DNA of 64,000 nucleotides from Chlamydoabsidia padenii (lineage: Eukaryota > Mucoromycota > Mucoromycetes > Mucorales > Cunninghamellaceae): NCBI GenBank assembly GCA_025330725.1, contig JAIWND010000016.1:1-64000 (forward strand). Direction: 5' to 3'. Positions 32,487-44,118 of this stretch are shown here, in pieces. The position numbers and the translations under genes were made by a program. The notes under the pieces are model-generated. The model saw only the letters and a program-made list of their open reading frames with translations, was not told the DNA's origin and did not search any database. How positions within the stretch are numbered: position 1 is the stretch's first letter; each line of letters starts with the position of its first letter.

Positions 32487-33454
32487 CTAAAAGGTCGACC
32501 ATTGCCAATCAGCAGGGACAGAGGGTATTGGATTAAACGCTATAGATAAATAAGATTGATCAGCCGCCAATAAATCAAAATGATAGATTTAATTGATGAT
32601 CAGTTTACCTGTATTATTACTTTTCTTGTCATTCTGCTTGTTAATGATGGATATGTTTTTAGATGGAAATGACGGAGAGACGATATCTATTACAAAAAAA
32701 GGAGGGGTTAGTTTAACAGTTTTATGATACATCTTCTTTCACCTTCTTTCCCCACATCAGTCACGCCTTCCATTGCATGAGGTTGTTGAGTCATTATTCC
32801 TGGATGTCGTTTATTGATAGAAGTTAGAGTCCTGATTGATGATTGTTGTTTTTGTAATAATTGTGATGATGATTTATTCGTTGTTGTTGAATTTCCTTCC
32901 AGCCAAGAGTGATAATCTAATTCACATGAATCACAACCACGTGAAAGAATACCTTGATGGTGAAATCGACAGTCTTGATCCAATTTAAAGTAAGAGGAGC
33001 AATGTTGAGCACAGTAAATATTACCACATCGTCGACAATGATGTCTGCGATCAAACAATCCAAACGACGTTGTACAACCAGGATATCCACAATGCGATGC
33101 TTCCGAATCAGGCTAGAATTATACCCCAGAATCAGGATTTTGTAAAAAAACCAAGTGAGTCAGTCAGTATATGTAGTTCTTTTAATACAATAAGCACATT
33201 GACTTTATGGGTCAATTAGCAAAAACACTACTAATGATAATAATATTTCCCCCCCCCTTTTACAACTACATATTTATATTATCCTCTTTGCTTACCTTCC
33301 AATGATGCCTTGATGGTGGTTCCATAATGTGTTGATTATTAAGACTTGCCACAGGTTCAGGAGTCGAAGGGATGTTTGAGGTTGTAGCATCGGAAGTATG
33401 TCCTGGTGATATACCAGCCGTTCGTTTAGTCTTAATTATCGGGTGGGCTATCAT
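32487..33454 (-). CDS. FYVE-type zinc finger protein
   Basis: About 219 aa. Four exons: 33454-33296, 33112-32743 (or to 32731), 32686-32609 and 32539-32487. Two donors fit the frame at the end of exon 2; I favour 32743 (AAG followed by GTGAAA) because it pairs better with U1. The zinc finger occupies about residues 56-110: two Cys pairs frame the basic PI3P-binding core FDRRHHCRRCGNIYC, followed by a further Cys pair in RGCDSCELDYHSWLEG. FYVE domains recruit proteins to endosomes or vacuoles through PI3P. The protein ends VPADWQWSTF, a short tail that I recognise from the filamentous-fungal family with this finger; its function is unknown. The linker is Ser/Gln-rich. Confidence 0.85.
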
Positions 33455-33491
33455 GCTGTACTGATTCCAAGGAGGCAATAGATGTATGAAT

Positions 33492-33523
<32 letters not shown>

Positions 33524-33665
33524 GAATTAAAAAAAAAAAAGTCCAGATTATATAAACATTTTTAAACCGCGATTTAGACAGAGTGAGTTTTTTTTTATTA
33601 TCAATAAAGTGGGATATAAAGGCATATACAGTTATCAAGTAATGATAAATGGGAGTATAAATAAG

Positions 33666-34259
33666 CTATTTCTTTGGCACCACTGATCTTTTATCCGCGG
33701 AAAAGTCGAGACCAAAGTGACGAAGTACAGGTCCAGCAATATCAGAAAACACAGAGTGAGAGTCTTGATAAAAGGTATGTTTGGCTCTGTTGTCCTGTGG
33801 TGTCCTTGGAAGAGCATACTCAAAAGCCACGCCCGTTTTCGCCAGTTCCAGAGCCTGTTTCATTTCCTCCTGTCGTCCAGTTTTCTTAAGAAGATATATC
33901 AAGTTGATCGTCACTGTGATTTCCACCGCTTCATCACGGAGTGGTTCGGGTACCTGGTGTAAGAAGAAACATCCATAGTCAATGGATTGCTGAAGAGTTG
34001 GCGCATATCGTACCAAGCTGGAAATGGCTTTTTGGAAATTGTCGATTTGTAGTTCGCTATAGTTGACTTTTGTCTTTGACCAAGGATTATCGTTATCTGA
34101 ATGGCGTGCCCGGAATCGGATCATGTCGCATAGTTGGGCAAAGGCGTGTTCAGCTTGAGGGAACTGTCCATTCTTGCAATAGTGTACAACACTCCCTCGT
34201 GCGTCCATGACATTTTGTGGTGCTGGGCGTTCTTGTTGGTATGATTGGCGATGAGTCAT
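33666..34259 (-). CDS. unknown 197-aa helical protein
   Basis: Single exon, start at MTHRQSYQQERPAPQ because the frame upstream is only an A/T-run. I do not recognise it. The composition is that of a folded, mostly alpha-helical soluble protein: GSVVHYCKNGQFPQAEHAF, then a paired-helix pattern through LQIDNFQKAISSLVRYAP and INLIYLLKKTGRQEEMKQAL. The helix-pair spacing with NGQFPQAEHAFAQL and TGRQEEMKQALELA is TPR-like, though I cannot place full repeats. No signal or membrane segment. It is 212 bp from the FYVE gene on the same strand, but nothing shows they are functionally linked. Confidence 0.6.
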   Translation of the reverse strand: MTHRQSYQQERPAPQNVMDARGSVVHYCKNGQFPQAEHAFAQLCDMIRFRARHSDNDNPWSKTKVNYSELQIDNFQKAISSLVRYAPTLQQSIDYGCFFLHQVPEPLRDEAVEITVTINLIYLLKKTGRQEEMKQALELAKTGVAFEYALPRTPQDNRAKHTFYQDSHSVFSDIAGPVLRHFGLDFSADKRSVVPKK

Positions 34260-35069
34260 TGGTGGTATATGAGAAGAGAAAGAGTGTGAGAGATCACAAA
34301 AGAAAAAAAAAAAAAAAAAGGTGGGATTCAAAAAATCACTTTTTTTTTTTTTAAAAAAAAAAAAAAAAATTCCGCATTTGCATTCTGTGGTTAAACTGTG
34401 TATACATTAAAAAATCTGTCATTAACAAGATACATTGTCCTTTAAAGTTTCACAATGTGCATGCTTTGATCTCACACTGACTCATTGGTCAATGCATCAA
34501 GTCTTCCTGAAATAGACTGATACATTGTGAGAAACCTGACGATACAAGCGGTCTAGATAAGGTCAAACTTGTCAATTTTTAAAACCCCGCATTTTCGATA
34601 ATATGACAAAGTATCCAGAATACACAATGTGATGATGATAAAAAAAAATGATAGGTTTGTTCCTCGATTTCTATCTTTCCATTATGTTTTCATGCTAAAA
34701 GGTTTTGGATGGCATTAATAAGAAACACACGTTCCATCTTCAGAAGGTTGAGAAGGGCATAAACTACGTAAAACGTTGTTCTCGTTTTTCTGATCTGGAT
34801 GATTCCGATTACCCGATGACTCCTCATTGTTGATGTTTTTCTACCTTTATCAGAATACATACGCTAAGACTTTACATGATAAATCGAATACTGAGAAACA
34901 GAAGAAGGAAAAATAGAAAATCGGGGTTTAAATTCGGAGGAGGTCAAATCATCCAATCATTTACCGAGAATTCTCTCTTGTGCGGCATGATCCTCCCAAA
35001 CATAAAACCAAATCTGAAGAGCGTCACTTACTTTCTTCTTCTTCTTCTTCTTCTTCTTCAAATTAATAT
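34260..35069. other. divergent promoter region, unknown protein / ENA ATPase
   Basis: Contains variant promoter elements near 34577-34590 (TTAAAACCCCGC) and 34922 (TCGGGGTTTAAAT), a T/A homopolymer block at 34340-34370 and a CTT triplet run just before the ATPase start. Confidence 0.5.
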
Positions 35070-35936
35070 ATGAATCATCAAGAACAAAACCAAACTACTA
35101 TACAATTCGATGAATTACCTGATGGAGGTCGACACAAGTACAATAATGAAAAGATTGCCCAAAAGCCCTTGACAAGAAGCTCCACTGGTCAAAGCAGTGC
35201 CAGTTTTGATACAAAATCCGTCCGATCTGTGGTCATGAAACGCATGAATTTGGTTAAAAGGTATAAAAACAAGAAAAGGTTAAACAATGCTATGGATCAA
35301 GCTGAAGACCGAGTGGAAGGTCCTCCTTATCATACCATGGATCTGAACACTGTTACGAAACTGCTCAACTCTGACTTGGAGGATGGCTTGAGTGAGGAAG
35401 AAGTGGAAAGACGAAGGTCCGAATATGGATTCAATGAAATGGAAGGCGAAGGTGGTGTTAATCCTTTCAAACTCTTATTGCGACAATTCCTTAATATTAT
35501 GGTGCTGATTCTGATCATAGCAATGGTAAATGAAACCCCGACAGCATATAATTATTTAATATTTCGATATTCCTCTTCCTTTTTTCTTTTACTTACCTTT
35601 TATTTTTATATTCTCCCTTAAATGCAATCAATTAGGTGGTGTCATTTGTATTCAAAGACTGGATTGAAGGTGGTGTCATCCTTGGTATCACTTTTATGAA
35701 TGCTGGTATTGGCTTTATTCAAGAATTCCGTGCTGAAAAAACTATGGATGCTTTACGACAAATGGCTTCACCAACAAGTGTCGTGGTTCGTGGTGGTCAT
35801 CAAAAGACTATTGGTACACGTGAATTGATTCCTGGTGATATTATCATTCTCAAAAGTGGTGATGTTGTTGGTGCTGACTGCCGCATTGTCGAGTAAGTCA
35901 TGGAACCGAAAAAGCTTTTTATAACACTTTGTACTC

Positions 35937-35996
<60 letters not shown>

Positions 35997-38629
35997 CTTG
36001 ATAGATCCTTCAACATGGACGTTGACGAAGCCCTTCTGACTGGGGAATCTCTTCCTGTTAATAAAATGTAGGTGTTTAGATAATGTTTGGGAACCAGGCT
36101 ACTCATGACTCTCTTCATGTAATAATAGATCGGACAAGATTGAAGGCCCAGATGATGTACCACTCGGGGACCGTGTGAATATGACTTACTCGAGTACTAT
36201 TTTGTCTAAAGGACGTGGCAAGGCTCTTGTGACATCAATTGGTATGAAGACTGAAATCGGACGTATTGCTAAACGACTCTTGGACAGTGGCGACAGTCAA
36301 AAGACACCTCTTCAAAAATCAATGGATCGTATGGCGTTGGCTTTATTGGCAGTGGCTATTATCTCGGTTATCATTGTATTTGCCTGTGCGCTATTCAAGA
36401 TCAACGACGATGTGATTCTCTATGCTATCTCTACCGCCATCTCTGTCATTCCTGAAGGTTTAGTAGCGGTGGTGACTCTGACTCAAGCTTTCGGTGTTCA
36501 CGCAATGGCACAACGCAAGGCTCTGGTGCGACGATTAGCTGCTTTGGAACTATTAGGTGCTGTGACAAATATTTGCTCTGACAAGACGGGAACTCTGACT
36601 CAATCCAAGATGGTACTGACACGATTATGGCGACCGGATACTGGATTCTACAGCATCAGTGGATTGGGATTCGATATCAAGGGGGAATTGACTTCAGAAA
36701 ACGATAACAAGGTGGTTGACGATCTGTCCATTGGATTACGCAACTTGACTACTACTGCTTCTCTTTGTAACATGAGTGAAGTGCGAAAAGACAAGAAAAC
36801 CGGCGACTGGAATGGCATTGGTGACCCTACTGAAGTGGCTTTACAGGTGTTTGCTCACAAGATGAACATGGGGAAACCTGCTTTGACAAAATCTAGATCG
36901 AACTCTACTGAAGAAGAAGAAAAGGAAACGACTGGTGATCAAGGACTTTGGAAAATAGTGACTGAATATCCATTCGACTCGACAATTAAACGAATGAGCG
37001 TGCTCGTCAAATCTCCTCAGGGCAACCATATTGGCTATCTCAAAGGTGCAACCGAACGTGTCCTCCAATGCTGTGTGGGCTATTGTCAAGATAATGGTGA
37101 TATTAAATCTGCTAGTCCGGAGGAACTCGAATCTCTCATTTTACCTCAAGTCGATGAATTGGCTTCGGGTGGTTTACGGGTTTTATCTTTGGCTATGCGG
37201 AAAATGAAAACGGATGGTCAAGTTTCCAGCGATACTTTTACTCGTGAACATATCGAACAAGACATGATCTTTTTGGGCTTGGTTGGTATATATGATCCTC
37301 CGCGGGAAGAATCCAGACAAGCTGTAGAAAGCTGTCATCAAGCAGGTAAATTTTTTTAAAAAAAAGACTAATCGTTTGGAAGCGAAAAACTCACTGATAT
37401 GATTATTCTCATATAGGTATTACTGTACATATGCTTACTGGAGATCACATCGCCACTGCTACTGCCATTGCTAGAGAAGTCGGCATTGTACCTGGAAACT
37501 ATCGACTCGACAATAAACATTCGGTGGATTTGGTCATGTCGGCACAAACATTCGACAAACTAACAGAAGATGAAATTGACCAACTACCCGAACTTCCACT
37601 GGTGGTTGCTCGATGTAGCCCCGATACCAAGGTCAAGATGATCGAAGCCCTCCATCGGCGCAAAAAGATCGCTGCTATGACAGGTGATGGTGTAAACGAT
37701 AGTCCTAGTCTCAAGGAATCTGATATTGGAATTGCCATGGGTCAAGCTGGATCGGATGTGGCCAAACAAGCGGCTGATATTGTCCTGGTGGATGACAACT
37801 TTTCCACCATTGTTAGTGCTATCCAAGAAGGTCGTCGTGTGTTTAGTAACATCTCCAAATTCGTTGTCCATATGGCATCTGCTAATGTGTCTCAAATCAC
37901 TCCTCTTTTGATTGGTCTTGCATTCAAGGATACCATGGGCAACCTCGTCTTTGTCCTCAGTCCGATCTCTATTCTCTTCAACAACCTTATTACGAGGTAA
38001 GTCCTATTAGATAAAAAAAAAAAGAAACACATGGTCGATCTAACTCTTTTTTGTTTTGTTTTACTAGCTCACCACCTGCTATGAGTTTGGGTCTGGAACC
38101 TATACATGCCGACCAAATGACGACACCTCCACGTACATCCAAGCAAAGTCTTTTTTGTTGGTCTAACCTGGCGGATATTCTATACTATGGTATTATGGTT
38201 GGTTTGATTTGTCTATGCAATTATTTGGTGGTCATCTGGGGTTATGGCAACGGATATGCGTCTCTTGGTGTGGATTGTAACAAGGAATGGAGAGAAGATT
38301 GTACTCTGGTATTCCAAGCTCGTGGTGCTCTCTTTGCTACTTTGACGGTCATCAATCTACTACACGGCTTTACCTGTCGCGATCTCCTCCATTCCACTTG
38401 GAGCATCAGTGCCATGCGCAGGTCTCAAAACTGGTACCTTTATGCAAGCTTTATCCTTGGCGTCATTCTTCTCGTTGTGGTCCTATATGTGCCGGTATTG
38501 AACAGGGACGTATTCAAACACGAAGGTATCACTTGGGAATGGGGGATGACGGCGGCTTCGGTGGTGGTGTATATCTGCTTGGCTGAACTTTGGAAAGCGC
38601 TCAAGCGTAAATTTTATTACAACTTGTAG
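35070..38629 (+). CDS. ENA1: ENA-type (type IID) Na+/K+-exporting P-type ATPase
   Basis: 1044-aa cation pump extruding Na+ or K+ at the plasma membrane. Six exons: 35070-35525, 35636-35892, 36005-36067, 36129-37345, 37417-37996 and 38068-38629. The first 85 residues are a basic, disordered extension. Catalytic landmarks: actuator TGES (DVDEALLTGESLPV), membrane segment 4 AISVIPEGLVAVVTLT, phosphorylation site ICSDKTGTLTQ, nucleotide-binding LKGATERVL, hinge MTGDGVNDSPSLKESD. The pieces VNMTYSSTILSKGRGKALV and the SPS-type hinge separate type IID from SERCA (IIA) and Na/K-ATPase (IIC). The intron after exon 2 carries a 55-base T-run. Transcription of ENA genes is usually salt- and pH-induced, but nothing specific is visible here. 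Confidence 0.93.
35939..35993 (+). repeat. T55 homopolymer in ENA intron 2
   Basis: Uninterrupted run of about 55 T ending 11 bases before the 3' splice AG of intron 35893-36004. Length is likely polymorphic or subject to assembly error. Confidence 0.9.
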
Positions 38630-39711
38630 ACTGTTTGTATATATTGTATGTAGTGTTTTATTTTATTTTTCAAATGTGCTAGTCCTCTTTGTGTCCGTAT
38701 TATATTTCTTTTTTATCCCTTTACTCTTATCATTAATCCTATTTTAAAATAAAAACCATGTCACCTATGCTGTGTTTGAACCAAATACATTTATGCCGAC
38801 CAATTTAAAATCCCGACTTTTTTTTTTTCCCCTGGTATATGCTGAAGAGACAGGGCTACAACATATAAAAAGATTGGTACCTGGTTTATACTTTGCATAA
38901 ATGTAGATCCCCAGATGAGTAACCAACCATATGACAAAAAGACAAATACTGTAGACATACAAGACAAATCATTATAATAGACACTAGATGCTAGAGCATG
39001 ACCCAATGAAGTTATATGTTTTATTAATTAATAAAAAAAAGGCAGATAAGATATACTATCACTATTACTGCCCATAGAAAAAAAAAGTTAACATGTATCC
39101 CATATTACTGTTAGGTAAAAATTAGTATTTTGTTCTACTTACAAAAGTTTTGTTAGTAGAGGGAACCTCCTCTATAACGTCGTTCCATGTCGATAGTCCA
39201 ACCCAGTTAAAGTACCAGTAATCTTTTATCCATAGTTGACATGGGAAGAATGTGTGCGTCTATTGATGTTATTTCTTCTGGATGGCTAATGCATTAAAGG
39301 ATTGTAGTTTTGTGACCAGTTTTGTTAAATCTGTTTGTTGTTTTTGTTATCCCAAATGTCATTACCAGTACCATCGTCATTGGTAATTGCTGCTGTCATT
39401 ATCATCTGTGCCACTTTAATAGTCACTGGTGTTGTTCAATGTGTATTATCAACGAAAGCAAAGCGAAAAACGAAAAGGAAAGAAATACTTTTGTAAAAAA
39501 GCATGGATTATCCCCCGCCCCTGAATCCCCCCCATCACAAAGTTAAAGCGCCGATTACATCAAATCAAGACCCCCCATGGAAGAAGTTTCATGTTCGACT
39601 GGACCAGTATTCTGACATGTGTATCAAACAATAAGAATCATTCTTTATTAAATTTAGTGTTTATAAAATAAATATATATAAAAAGAGCAAAAAGGGAATA
39701 ATGATCTACAT
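38630..39711. other. intergenic, convergent 3' ends with a variant promoter element
   Basis: Over 1 kb without a supported gene between converging ENA and Zn2Cys6 genes. A variant element (ATTTAAAATCCCGAC, 38803-38817) sits here although neither neighbour starts here. ORFs at 38765-39006 and 39322-39546 lack coding character. Confidence 0.45.
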
Positions 39712-40398
39712 CTAGGGGATACAAGGTGGGTTTAAATGATAAGTAGGGTGTCCAGTATCGCCTTGATGTAAAAGAGAAGGTAGTAGTAACCTAGGAATGT
39801 TCCGGCTAAACAAAGATGATTGTGGCTCGAAAGCGGAAGATGGCATGTCAACATGGTGTAATGGCGGTAATATCAATGGATGATCCCGGTGATTCATGTT
39901 TCCCGAACCATAATCCTGGGCTCCGATGGTACCTGCGTCTAGATGTGGCGGTACCTCTAATGTTGTTGTTGATGATGAAGAGCAAGTGGATAAAGATGAA
40001 GTAGGTGGTGAGAATACTAGAAGAGGAAGCGATGGATATCGTCGTTGTATTAAGAATTTCAATGTTTTTTCGATTTCCTGTAAACGTTGTTCAATAGCTC
40101 GTATGGTCTGTGTCATTGGTCTTCTTGAAGGCGATCGTAATCTTGTCCTTGTGTTCGATCCTGCTGTCGGGTTACTTGTTGTAGTTGTCGATTCGTCGGT
40201 ACGACATGGTTTGCTTGTGGGATGCCGCTGTTGTGGTGCAATTGTCGCCATTGTATACTGGCAATTAGAATAGGACTTTACACATGGAGCACATGGTTGT
40301 TCGTTATCACACTTGGTTTTTTTCCTACGACATTCCGAGCACGCCCTGACCACCTTTAATCGTTTCCGTCGTGATGGTTCATTAATCGACTTGTCCAT
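39712..40398 (-). CDS. Zn2Cys6 transcription factor, short
   Basis: Single exon, 228 aa. The Gal4-type binuclear zinc cluster is complete near the N-terminus: CSECRRKKTKCDNEQPCAPC, then a spacer and a sixth Cys in SYSNCQY, with a basic run RRKRLKVVR before it. A helical, probably coiled-coil segment follows (IRAIEQRLQEIEKTLKFLIQ), suggesting a dimer. The rest is Ser/Thr/Pro/His-rich. There is no fungal_trans middle-homology domain, so the protein is far shorter than classical members of the family (600-900 aa), but short Zn2Cys6 proteins are common in early-diverging fungi. The reading frame stops cleanly, and no downstream exon is evident. Confidence 0.8.
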   Translation of the reverse strand: MDKSINEPSRRKRLKVVRACSECRRKKTKCDNEQPCAPCVKSYSNCQYTMATIAPQQRHPTSKPCRTDESTTTTSNPTAGSNTRTRLRSPSRRPMTQTIRAIEQRLQEIEKTLKFLIQRRYPSLPLLVFSPPTSSLSTCSSSSTTTLEVPPHLDAGTIGAQDYGSGNMNHRDHPLILPPLHHVDMPSSAFEPQSSLFSRNIPRLLLPSLLHQGDTGHPTYHLNPPCIP

Positions 40399-41177
40399 GG
40401 TAAGGGGAGTTGTGAAAAAAAAAAAAAGAGCGGAAGAGAAACGAAAAAAGAGGGGGGAAAGGATTTCAGTTTTATTGGTTGATTTTGTAATCTAGTCTAC
40501 CCGATTTGACAGACCATTCAATGATACACTTACTATTTTTTTTTTTTTTTTTAAAAAAAAGTTGGTGATGATAAGATTGTATTTTTATATTTGCCTTTCA
40601 CATCTATTAAAAAGTCTTCACTTTAATGAACTTTTTTTTTTTTTTTTTTTTTTTTTTTGTTGTTGTTGTTGTTGGATGGCAAAAGTATCGGACCTTAATT
40701 TCCCGAGTGAAATATGCACCAAGTATCGACTCTGGGTCTAGTACATTTCATATTTTGTCTTTATGGTTCTGGAAATGCATCAAACGTTATAGCTAGTCAG
40801 AATGAACTGATCTTACATCATCGTATAGCTCATCGAACGAAAGGAATTTAAAAACTTCTTGATGTCGGGTTTTGAAATGACTTCAGGAACCATCATCCGT
40901 AGCCTTCCATCCGTTATATGGTGTCACATTGACGAGACAAATAAAAAATCATCCGTTTTCTACCTTCATGTTATATACAAGTCCTTCACAATGATCCTGT
41001 GAAAGCCTCTTCTCTTCCAAATGGTTAAACCAAGCAATGATACTAAAAAAAAAAGGAGTCGCAAAATGAAGTATTTAGAGGATAAAGGCATCTTTATTAA
41101 ATTCATATCAACTATAAATACAATGACTATTGTTAATGGTTTCTATACTAAAAAAAAGTTGGATCACAAGTATGTGT
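40399..41177. other. intergenic, Zn2Cys6 promoter / TRM5 3' end
   Basis: Low-complexity: A-run before the Zn2Cys6 start, T-runs at 40531-40552 and 40632-40658, a GTT repeat, and one exact promoter element (40866-40876). Confidence 0.5.
40866..40876 (+). promoter_or_regulatory. CGG-N2-TTTGAA element
   Basis: Exact copy (CGGGTTTTGAA) about 470 bp upstream of the Zn2Cys6 gene; the most distant assignment, so uncertain. Confidence 0.45.
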
Positions 41178-43136
41178 TCAAATGGTAGGTTTCTTCATCT
41201 TCTCTGTAGGTGGTGATGAGAGAGCTTCGTCGACTTGATCTTGAGTTCGTTTGCCAGTACTATATATAAAGGGTTAGTCAGTATTGTAATCATTCAATAC
41301 AGTCGTTTACATTTTCACACACCTTTCGGAGCCAAATACCATGTCAGGTGTCAATGGGAAAGAGATGCAGTACATTTCTTTTTTCGGAGCTACATTTCGT
41401 ACCCAGTGTAACTTGCTCGCGGCAGGATCGTAATGAGATCCAATCGCTCGTTCTACCCTCTATAAATAAGAATTGATTTAATCCATTTCATACCTCTTTT
41501 TCTTTACTTGTTTACCTTTGCAATATCTTGGTCTGGTTGATCACTTTTAGTAAAGCAGTGACAATGCACCATGGGCAGTTTGGGAGCAGGATCAAGTGAG
41601 TCGTAAAGTTGTTTTTTACCTCGATAAAGCCCCCGGAACGCATCCAGAAACTCTATTGCTGTATCAGGTAAGTTCATCACGAAATGGTCAAATGTTTTCC
41701 ATCCGTCTTTAGTTGCATCCTTGGTCGAGTCCAGATCCTTCACCGCTTGTCGTATAAAGTCGCGCCCGTCCATGTTGTAAGGTTTTAATTTGGCGTCAGA
41801 GATCTATCAAACCAAAAACAAGAGTGATTATTATGCAAAAACCTGATCATTGTTTTTCATTACCTTATTAATTGACTTGTTTGTTTTTAACCAGTGATAA
41901 GATTCAGGATTGAGGTCATTGGCGTATACAATAGTACCGTTTTTAGCAGCAGGTATAGCAAACGGTCCTACACCAGCAAAAACATCACCTATAAAAAAGG
42001 TCAACTTTTAGCAGACTTGTCATCCCCCTTTTGATTATTTTGCTTACTTACAAACCAGTTGATTCTTCCCAAATGACTTGACTAGTCGATCGTGTTCAGT
42101 ATGAAGTCTTGAATTCCAGTATACTTTGGAGAAGTCAAACTTGAATCTACATCCACTTTCTTTCTACAAACAAAAAGATGTAAAGTCGAGCTGGTGATGA
42201 ACAACTCCTTTCCTTTTTTTTTTTTCTTTTTCTTTTCTTATTCCTTACCACTTCAGTCACCATGTTAGTATCACCGGCCAAGACTTCCATTTGGAAGAAC
42301 CGAAAGGTGGTGTCGATGTTATTGAGCTTGTTGACTACGCTAGTGATATTCTTGTTTTTCTACAAGGCAATACAAGTTTATTTTTTTATTTTTTAACCCA
42401 ACCTGGTTTATACTTACATCCAAGATGACTTGACCAATTAAATGTTTCCAGGGGAACAGTTCTTCGCGTAAATTCATATGTGCTAAATAAACAGAAGCGG
42501 ATTAATCATCGCACACCCATTATTCTGTTCTTACCAATATGTCCAACTTGTGTGTATGCCGAAGGGATTTCCTTGACTGTATTGGGTATCACAGCGTGTA
42601 GAATTTGTTCTAAACAAAACAAAAAGCAGTGAGTGATTTCTCGTTTTGCATGATTCTCACCAAAATTTAAGTTACCTGTGGTCCAAGAAGTGTAATCCAA
42701 GTTGATAGTATGGTTGACAATTGAGAGCCCCTCATCCTGAATTAATTGCTTGGTTTCTGGAGACAAGTCACCGGTATCTATTTCAAAATAAGTCAAGATA
42801 TCATTAGTATACGTTTGTATCAAATATGGGCTTATTCCTACTTACCAACAAGATCGTGTCTTAAAAGCAAAAGTCGTGTTTCTTTAGATTCAGGATCGGA
42901 TATAACGTTGCGCATTCGAGGTAGATTGAGTATGTCCCTAACAAACAACATTTAAAAACAAAACAAAAAGATTACTGGATCAATAATAGTGAAGACGATC
43001 ATACTTACGAAGATACTGTTTTTTGGACCAATTTGACTTTTTTAGCAGGGATACGAAGAGCAAAAGACTGGATAGATTTCTTGAATGCTTCTCTGTTCAA
43101 TGCAGTCATACCATGGTGGAGGGGCGGTGTGAGCAT
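41178..43136 (-). CDS. TRM5: tRNA (guanine37-N1)-methyltransferase
   Basis: Makes m1G37 next to the anticodon, which prevents +1 frameshifting; acts in cytosol/nucleus and, in yeast, in mitochondria. 438 aa in 11 exons: 43136-43009, 42937-42846, 42777-42676, 42609-42535, 42482-42418, 42359-42249, 42163-42052, 41988-41864, 41803-41516, 41459-41323 and 41259-41178. The start is the upstream ATG giving [18 protein letters not shown], which matches the family N-terminus. The SAM-binding class I fold is visible: [20 protein letters not shown], then [17 protein letters not shown] and NMDGRDFIR. The catalytic NLP motif is in [17 protein letters not shown]-terminal segment [17 protein letters not shown] is also typical. 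Confidence 0.96.
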
Positions 43137-43230
43137 ATCTGATCAGGTCAAGTTCAAAGATTAAATGGGAAGAAGAGCAGCGGAAAAAATCCTTTCTTTT
43201 TTTTTTTTTTCTTTTGTCAACTTTTGAAAG

Positions 43231-43241
43231 CGGGTTTTGAA
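43231..43241 (+). promoter_or_regulatory. CGG-N2-TTTGAA element
   Basis: Exact copy (within GCGGGTTTTGAAAATT) about 95 bp upstream of TRM5. Confidence 0.65.
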
Positions 43242-43418
43242 AATTCAAGGCAGACTCGATTTGGTCTTCCCGGTTTCAAAAAGGGTTCCCCTACTTGTAA
43301 GTACATCTCTCTATCTGTCATCAACTTTTTTTTTTACGCATTATTTTGATTCAATGGGCAAGAGAACTTGATAGACCCTTTGTTTTGGAAAGAGGGCTGG
43401 ACTCTTTTGTCCACCCAC

Positions 43419-43429
43419 TTCAAATCCCG
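43419..43429 (-). promoter_or_regulatory. CGG-N2-TTTGAA element
   Basis: Exact copy between TRM5 and the AAAP gene; second copy for TRM5 or unassigned. Confidence 0.5.
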
Positions 43430-43661
43430 TCCATCGGTTGTCTTTATGTTTGAAATCTTGCTCGGAAAAGCTTTAATGAATTCATCTATTTCCACAAACA
43501 TGATACTATGCTCATTGAAACTCTTGTATTATTTTTCTTTCCCTAATACAAAGTTGGTGGGAAAGAAAAATCATCAAAAGCTGAGTATCCGGGTATAGTA
43601 GCTCACATTATCGTATGGGGTTGGTACCCAGTTCAGCCATTTTTGAATTTTCAGGGGTTGG

Positions 43662-43672
43662 CGGGATTTGAA
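43662..43672 (+). promoter_or_regulatory. CGG-N2-TTTGAA element
   Basis: Exact copy, same orientation as the AAAP transporter gene and 450 bp before its chosen start codon, or 260 bp before the alternative ATG at 43933. Confidence 0.5.
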
Positions 43673-44118
43673 AATGCTTCACTTTGGCAGCATTGCCTCT
43701 TTTAGTACGATTGAGGAGGGGGAGGAAGGTTAAAATAACTAATCGCTTTTCACATTATGGAAGTAATGATAGTAGGTAGCTGAAATCTTCGATATTCTTT
43801 GATCGGGCTTCTTTTCGGCTCAAAAAAAAAAAAAAAAAAAAAAAGAGAGAGAATCATGTCCTTCAAAAATGGTTTCTCCTTTCTTTTTTTCCTTTTCTAC
43901 TTCTTTCTCTTTTTCTCTGTTTCTTTCACCTGATGGAGAGTAATGATAGATACTCTTCATCTTACTGTCAAGGTAAGTTGTGTAACACTTGAAATCACAA
44001 TTGTCTATCATGACCAAATAATAGTCTTTCTTATGCTAGACGACGGGTCAACCATTCGACAATGTCATGATTTTAAACCCCCGCCACCATTGTCTGATGG
44101 AAATGATCATTTCTTGTC

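Larger units (their letters stand above)
43137..44118. other. divergent promoter region, TRM5 / AAAP transporter
   Basis: Almost 1 kb with four promoter-like elements: exact at 43231-43241, 43419-43429 and 43662-43672, and a variant at 44070-44085. An A23 run lies at 43822-43844. An alternative short exon (ATG at 43933) is discussed under the transporter. Confidence 0.5.

Noticed and set aside
38765..39546. ORFs in the gap after the ENA ATPase
   Set aside because: Short, cysteine/tyrosine-rich AT-driven translations on both strands with no family similarity.
43660..43676. tRNA B-box-like sequence in GGCGGGATTTGAAAATG
   Set aside because: Resembles a T-arm (GGTTCGAATCC) only loosely, has no cloverleaf around it, and is one of the repeated promoter elements.
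43933..43972. Alternative first exon (MESNDRYSSSYCQ) for the AAAP transporter
   Set aside because: To reach the transporter frame it needs a second exon ending at a GTTTTA donor. The ATG at 44119 with a GTAAAA donor is simpler. Not excluded.
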